The notes beneath the pieces are model-generated. The model did not search any database and had not been told where the DNA came from. It saw nothing but the letters and a program-made list of their open reading frames with translations. Shown piece by piece: positions 59,089 to 64,000 of a stretch of 64,000 nt of DNA (positions within the stretch are counted from its first letter, which is position 1; every line of letters starts with the position of its first letter). Both the position numbers and the translations under genes were made by a program. Source of the DNA: Streptomyces sp. NRRL F-6676. Its GTDB lineage: Bacteria; Actinomycetota; Actinomycetes; Streptomycetales; Streptomycetaceae. The DNA lies in contig NZ_JOHS01000019.1 in NCBI RefSeq assembly GCF_000725625.1, forward strand, positions 62,001 to 126,000, in the 5' to 3' direction.

Positions 59089-61687
59089 TCAGGCCGGCCG
59101 CAGCCACACCGTCGACAGTGGTGGCAGGGTCAGGGTGAGGCTGGCGGGGCGGCCGTGCCAGGGGTGGGGGGCCGGTTTCGCCGGGTGGGGGTTGTGGACG
59201 CCCGAGCCGCCGTACGGGGTCGCGTCCGTGTTGAGGACCTCGTGCCAGGCCGGGATGTCCTCCGGGACGCCCAGGCGGTAGTTCTCCCGGGTCACGGGGG
59301 AGAAGTGGGAGACCACAAGGAGGGGGGTGCCCTCCGCGTCGTAGCGGAGGAAGGCGAAGACGTTGTCCTCCGCCGCGTCCCCCGTCACCCAGGAGAAGCC
59401 GTCGGGGGAGGCGTCCCGTTCCCACAGGGCCGGGGTGTCGCGGTAGACCGTGTTGAGGTCGCGTACCAGGTCGCGTACGCCGCGGTGGTCCGGTTCCGCG
59501 CCGTAGGCCGGGTCGAGCAGCCACCAGTCGGGGCCGTGTGCCTCCGACCATTCGGCGCCCTGGGCGAACTCCTGGCCCATGAACAACAGTTGCTTGCCGG
59601 GGTGGGCCCACATGAAACCGAGGTACGCCCGCTCGTTGGCCCGCTGCTGCCACCAGTCGCCCGGCATCTTGCTCACCAGCGAGCCCTTGCCGTGCACCAC
59701 CTCGTCGTGCGAGATGGGGAGCACGTAGTTCTCGCTGTACGCGTACACCATCGAGAACGTCATCTCGTTGTGGTGGTACTTGCGGTGGATCGGATCGTGG
59801 CTCATGTAGTCCAGCGAGTCGTGCATCCAGCCCATGTTCCACTTCAGCCCGAACCCGAGCCCGCCGAAGCCGCCCGGGCCCTGGTGGTGGGTGGCCCGGG
59901 TGACGCCGTCCCACGCCGTGGACTCCTCGGCGACGGTCACGACGCCGGGGCAGCGGCGGTACACCGTCGCGTTCATCTCCTGGAGGAACGCCACCGCGTC
60001 CAGGTTCTCCCGGCCGCCGTGCTCGTTCGGCGTCCACTGGCCCGGCTCCCGCGAGTAGTCCAGGTAGAGCATGGAGGCGACGGCGTCCACGCGCAGGCCG
60101 TCGATGTGGAACTCCTCGCACCAGTACACGGCGTTGGCGACGAGGAAGTTGCGCACCTCGTTGCGCGAACTCCGCCAGCGCCCACGCGTCGCGCGGGAAG
60201 TGCGCCGGCACCCAGTCCATCAGGACGCCTATCCCGGCCCGGTGCAGCGCGTCTATCAGGTACTTGAAGTCGTCGGGCGTGCCCAGGCGCGCGGTGGGGG
60301 CGTAGAAGCCGGTGACCTGGTAGCCCCAGGAGCCGCCGAAGGGGTGCTCCGCCACCGGCAGCAGTTCCACGTGCGTGAAGCCGAGTTCCGCGACATAGGC
60401 GGGGAGCTGGTCGGCCAGCTGCCGGTACGTGAGGCCCGGACGCCAGGACGGCAGGTGCACCTCGTAGACCGAGAACGGGGCCTCGTGCGCCGGGCGTCCG
60501 CCGCGCCGCGCCAGCCACTCCGCGTCGTCCCACTCGTGGTGCGAGGCCATGACGACCGACGAGGTGGCGGGCGGCACCTCGGTGCGGCGGGCCAGCGGGT
60601 CGGCGCGCAGCGTCTTCGAGCCGTCCGGGCGCGTGATCTCGAACTTGTACAGCTCGCCCTCGCCGATCCCCGGCACGAACAGCTCCCACACCCCGGAGGA
60701 GCCGAGCGAGCGCATCGGGAACGCGGTGGCGTCCCAGAAGTTGAAGGTTCCCGCCACGCGTACGCCCCGCGCGTTCGGCGCCCACACGCTGAACCTGGTG
60801 CCCGGCACGCCCTGGTGCGTCATCGGCTCGGCGCCCAGCACCCGCCACAGCTCCTCGTGCCGGCCCTCGCCGATCAGGTGCAGGTCGAACTCGCCGAGCG
60901 TGGGCAGGAAGCGGTAGGCGTCCTCCGTCTCCAGCGTCGTCTCCTCGTACGCGACGACCAGCCGGTACTCCGGCACCTCGCGCAGCGGCAGCACACCGGT
61001 GAAGAACCCGTCGCCGTCGTCGTGCAGCTCGGCCCGCAGTTCGCCGGTGACCACGGTCACCGCCCGCGCGTACGGGCGCAGCGCGCGGAACACCACCCCG
61101 CCGGAGACGGGGTGCGCCCCGAGCACGGAGTGCGGGGCGTGGTGCGTGCCGTCCAGCAGCCGCGCGCGGTCCTCCGCGTGCACGGCGGGGGAGACGGCAA
61201 CCTCGCCGTGCACGGGGGAGGGGGTGGTTGCGGGTGCGGGGGTGGTGGACTGCGGCTTCGGTGCGGACGGCTGCTTCGCCGGTACGGATTTCTTCACCGG
61301 TACCGGCTTCTTCGCCGGGGGCTTGGCGACGGCAGTCTTCTTCTCTACTGCTGCCTTCTTCGGGGCGGCCGTCTTCGGCGCGGCCTTCTTCGCGACGGTC
61401 TTCTTCGCCGCCGTCGTCTTGGCTACGGCGGCCTTCTTCGCGACGGCCGTCGTCTTGGCGACGGCACCCTTCTTCGCGACAGCCGCCTTCTTGCCGACGG
61501 CCGTCTTCTTCGCGACGGCCGCCTTCTTGCCGACGGCCGCTTTCTTCGCGGCGGTCTCCTTCTTCTTGCTCGTCGTCTCCTTGCCCGCCGCCTTCTTCCC
61601 GGCGGCAGCCTTCTTGCCGCCGCCTGCCGGGCTTCCGGTGGCGCCGTTCTGGGGGGTGCTGTCGTCGGAGGTAGAGCGGGGGGTCAC
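59089..61687 (-). pseudogene. glgB: 1,4-alpha-glucan branching enzyme GlgB, frameshifted by an internal deletion
   Basis: GlgB adds alpha-1,6 branches, the last step of the GlgE pathway. The upstream frame starts at GTG 61687 (GGAGG eight bases before). It has a Lys/Ala-rich tail of about 165 residues, then branching-enzyme N-domains through region [18 protein letters not shown]. There homology breaks (near 60160-60167). The downstream frame resumes at [20 protein letters not shown] and holds regions [14 protein letters not shown], the EEST stretch and SHDEVVHGK. About 28 conserved residues normally between them are missing, and the reading frame shifts. As written the product would be inactive. 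Deletion, assembly error or a real mutation are all possible. Confidence 0.85.
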
Positions 61688-61790
61688 GGGCGGGGCCTCC
61701 TCGGCGGGTACGGCGGCGGTTGCGTCGGCGTTTGCGTCGGCGGGAAGAACGGCGGCGTCAGGGCGGCGACACGGCGGCGTCAGATCGGCG

Positions 61791-63257
61791 TCACGACGAC
61801 GCATCGGCGGCCAGCCTGCGCACCGCCGCCATCGGCACGGGCAGCCAGTCCGGTCGGTGCCGGGCCTCGTACAGGACCTCGTAGACCGCCTTGTCGGTCT
61901 CGTAGGCCCGCAGCAGCACCGGCTCGGTGCGCGGGTCGACGCCCGCGACCTCCCCGTACCCGGTGCAGTACGCCGCCCGGCACGCGTCCGCCCAGTCGGC
62001 GGCGCGCGGTGCGGCCGACGGGTCGGTGGACGGCACGGAGTGGGCGGCGTAGTCGAAGGAGCGCAGCATCCCGGCGATGTCGCGGGCCACCGGCTGCGGC
62101 AGCCGCCGTTCGGCGAGCGGCTTGGACGGCTCGCCCTCGAAGTCGATCAGCGACCATGATCCGGACGCCGACCGCAGGCACTGTCCCAGGTGCAGATCGC
62201 CGTGGATGCGCTGCGCGGTCCAGGTGCGCCCCTCGGCGGCGAGGGCGCCCAGCGCGTCGAAGGCGGAGCGCAGCGCGGGGGCGTACGGCCGGAGCGCGGG
62301 TACGGCCTGCGCGGTCGACGCCAGCCGCTCGGTCATGCCGTCCACCAGCGGCCGTATCTGTGGATGCCCCAGCGTGACGGTGGGCAGCGCGCGGGCCAGC
62401 GCGGTGTGCACCTCGGCGGTGGCCCGGCCCAGCGCCCGCGCCTCGGCGGCGAAGTCCTCGCCCTTGGCCAGCTCGCGCAGCGCCAGCTCCCAGCCGTCGG
62501 AGGCGCCCTGCACGAAGGGTTGCAGCACACCGAGGACGTACGGCTCCTCGGCGGGGTCGGCCCCGGAGGCGAAGCCGGACCGCTCCGCCGGCACCCCGTC
62601 GGCCAGGTCCGCCAGCAGCCATCCCGTCGGCGCCGGCACCCGCGGGCAGTGCTCCCGGGCCAGCGCGAGCGGCAGTTCGAGGTCGGGGTTGATGCCCGGC
62701 ACGATGCGCCGGAGCAGCTTCAGGATGAACGTATCTCCATAGATGATCGAGGAGTTCGACTGCTCCGCGGTCGCCACCCGCGGCACCAGCTCCTCGCGTA
62801 TCTCCTGGCGCGCGTCCCGCTCGAAGCGGAGCGCGCCGATGCGGGCCCGGGTGCGTATCGCCTCCAGGAGCAGTTCCGCGCAGCGGGCGTCGTAGAGCGC
62901 CTCGTAGACGGTCCGTCCGGCGAGCGGGCCCCGCTCCGCGTGGCCGATCAGCGCGGGTGCCAGCCGGGGCGGCAGCACCTCGCGCACGCCTATGAGGAGC
63001 TGGTAGCAGTCGCCGGGGTGGGCCGGGGAGCCCTGGGCGGCGGGCTGGTGGGCGCGGACCATGAGGTGGAGCAGGCCGAGCCGGGAGCCGACGGGCAGCA
63101 GCTCGGTGGCGGCGACCAGCGAGAACCCGGTGACGGGGCGGCCCTTGCCCGCGAACCACCGCTGCCGCGGCAGCCACTCGCGCAGCAGCGGGTCGAGGGA
63201 CGCGAGGAGGCCGGGGCTGGTCGTGACGGTGGTGGCACGGGTGACGGCTTCCGACAT
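61791..63257 (-). CDS. pep2: maltokinase Pep2
   Basis: 488 residues, near the usual length. It phosphorylates maltose to maltose 1-phosphate, the GlgE donor, with ATP. Aminoglycoside-phosphotransferase-like kinase motifs are present: [12 protein letters not shown] (catalytic loop) and [16 protein letters not shown] (metal-binding Asp). The early [14 protein letters not shown] motif is typical of these maltokinases. The start is ATG at 63257 with AAAGGA upstream. It sits between treS and glgB, the standard order, and looks intact, unlike its neighbours. Confidence 0.93.
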   Translation of the reverse strand: MSEAVTRATTVTTSPGLLASLDPLLREWLPRQRWFAGKGRPVTGFSLVAATELLPVGSRLGLLHLMVRAHQPAAQGSPAHPGDCYQLLIGVREVLPPRLAPALIGHAERGPLAGRTVYEALYDARCAELLLEAIRTRARIGALRFERDARQEIREELVPRVATAEQSNSSIIYGDTFILKLLRRIVPGINPDLELPLALAREHCPRVPAPTGWLLADLADGVPAERSGFASGADPAEEPYVLGVLQPFVQGASDGWELALRELAKGEDFAAEARALGRATAEVHTALARALPTVTLGHPQIRPLVDGMTERLASTAQAVPALRPYAPALRSAFDALGALAAEGRTWTAQRIHGDLHLGQCLRSASGSWSLIDFEGEPSKPLAERRLPQPVARDIAGMLRSFDYAAHSVPSTDPSAAPRAADWADACRAAYCTGYGEVAGVDPRTEPVLLRAYETDKAVYEVLYEARHRPDWLPVPMAAVRRLAADASS

Positions 63258-63478
63258 GGCGTGCGTCCTTTCCCCGGGATGGTCGGGGTGTCTCTACTGC
63301 GTGCCCCGGGCAGGGCGAGGGAAACGCCCCGCCGGGGCCTGCCACGTGCGTGTACCGGTTCGGTGGGCCCGCGTGCGAGCCCGCGTGGGGCGTGTGTACG
63401 GGCCCTTCGCCCGCTCCCCGCACGCCCCCGGGGCACGCCGTACGCCCCCGGGGCACCCTGTACGCCCCGGCCCGACGC

Positions 63479-64000
63479 TCAGCCGGCGTCCCTCCGCAAC
63501 CGGAACCAATAGAACCCGTGCCCCGCCAGCGTCAACAAATACGGCAGCTGCCCGATGGCCGGAAAACGCACCCCGCCGATGAGTTCGACGGGGTGGCGTC
63601 CCTGGAAGGCCTGGAGGTCGAGTTCGGTGGGCTGGGCGAAGCGGGAGAAGTTGTGTACGCACAGGACGAGGTCGTCGCCGTGTTCGCGCAGGAAGGCCAG
63701 GTCGCCGTAGTACAGGATCGGCGAACCGGGCAGGGAGAGCAGCAGCGCGGTGAACAGTTCGATCTGGTTGCGGTCGTTGTCCAGGAGGGGCGCGAGGCGG
63801 CGGCGGATGCCGATGTTGGCGCGCATGCGGGGGTCCTTGGCGTACTCGGCCCACATGTAGTCGCGTTCCTCGTCGGTGACCATCTCCAGGGTCAGCTCGT
63901 CGTGGTTGCGCAGGAAGATCCCCCACTGGATTCGTCGCCGCCGGTGCTGTAGTCGCCGAAGTAGTCGACCACGTCCTCCGGCCACTGGTTCGCCTCCGCC
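63479..64000 (-). pseudogene. treS: trehalose synthase TreS, 3' part with two internal deletions (cut by window edge)
   Basis: TreS interconverts trehalose and maltose. The visible C-terminal part has family sequence [19 protein letters not shown], then jumps out of frame to [20 protein letters not shown], missing about 45 residues normally between them (junction near 63930). Later [10 protein letters not shown] runs straight into [13 protein letters not shown] (junction 63700/63701). That leaves out about 80 residues, including the EIGMG and TPMQW region of GH13 enzymes; this second deletion keeps frame. The true gene continues beyond the window. Either the locus is decaying or the assembly lost segments. 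Confidence 0.8.

Noticed and set aside
1..64000. CRISPR array, rRNA operon or insertion sequence
   Set aside because: No regularly spaced repeats, no rRNA motifs, and no transposase or integrase coding sequence were recognised.

Overview
The window is very GC-rich chromosomal DNA from a Streptomyces (or very close relative). It carries filP and scy (polar growth cytoskeleton), an absC-like MarR gene, the icmA/meaB mutase genes, a pyk-ackA-pta-pfkA block and a GlgE-pathway cluster. From memory, the gene order closely follows the S. coelicolor core region around SCO5395-SCO5442. GTG and TTG starts, ATGA/GTGA stop-start overlaps and dispersed GC-rich extragenic repeats fit this assignment.

Layout. 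1-3.5 kb: two tandem ABC-2 type ATPase/permease pairs, the last permease cut by the window edge. 3.6-8.6 kb: filP and scy, coiled-coil polarisome proteins. 8.8-11.6 kb: methylmalonyl-CoA epimerase, acetyl-CoA acetyltransferase and meaB. 11.7-13.8 kb: an alpha/beta hydrolase with a divergent TetR, and a MarR regulator resembling AbsC. 13.9-16.0 kb: three tandem AIM24-family genes. 16.2-20.2 kb: two small DUF3817 membrane proteins, a thiamine-binding-type protein, an ArsR-like regulator divergent from an MFS exporter, and a MarR. 20.3-24.0 kb: icmA, a TetR and a thioredoxin-TPR protein. 24.0-27.5 kb: a long operator-rich intergenic region, then a DUF6230/DUF6114/Ser-rich secreted protein operon. 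27.7-33.9 kb: pyk, ackA and pta, divergent from pfkA, forming a pyruvate/acetate node.

34-42.7 kb: an XRE regulator, then a tightly coupled SWIM / VWA / MoxR AAA+ / DUF5682 operon. The DUF5682 protein appears to carry a TIKI/EreA-like hydrolase signature. This is the best candidate in the window for an under-described multi-protein system. 42.9-46.8 kb: a DcuSR-type two-component pair divergent from dctA; the response-regulator C-terminus runs into a long poly-G tract. 46.9-50.2 kb: a MerR-thioredoxin pair and a HelD/HelR-like helicase. 50.2-58.6 kb: an accessory-looking block (FUSC transporter, LAL regulator, MBL hydrolase, carboxylesterase, RidA and an orphan gene). Beside it lies a tRNA 3'-end-like fragment.

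59.0-64.0 kb: GlgE-pathway genes glgB, pep2 and treS on the minus strand. pep2 looks intact. glgB carries a frameshifting internal deletion. treS, truncated by the window edge, carries one frameshifting and one in-frame deletion. These scars and the poly-G tract are either assembly/sequencing faults or real decay, and should be settled before functional conclusions are drawn.
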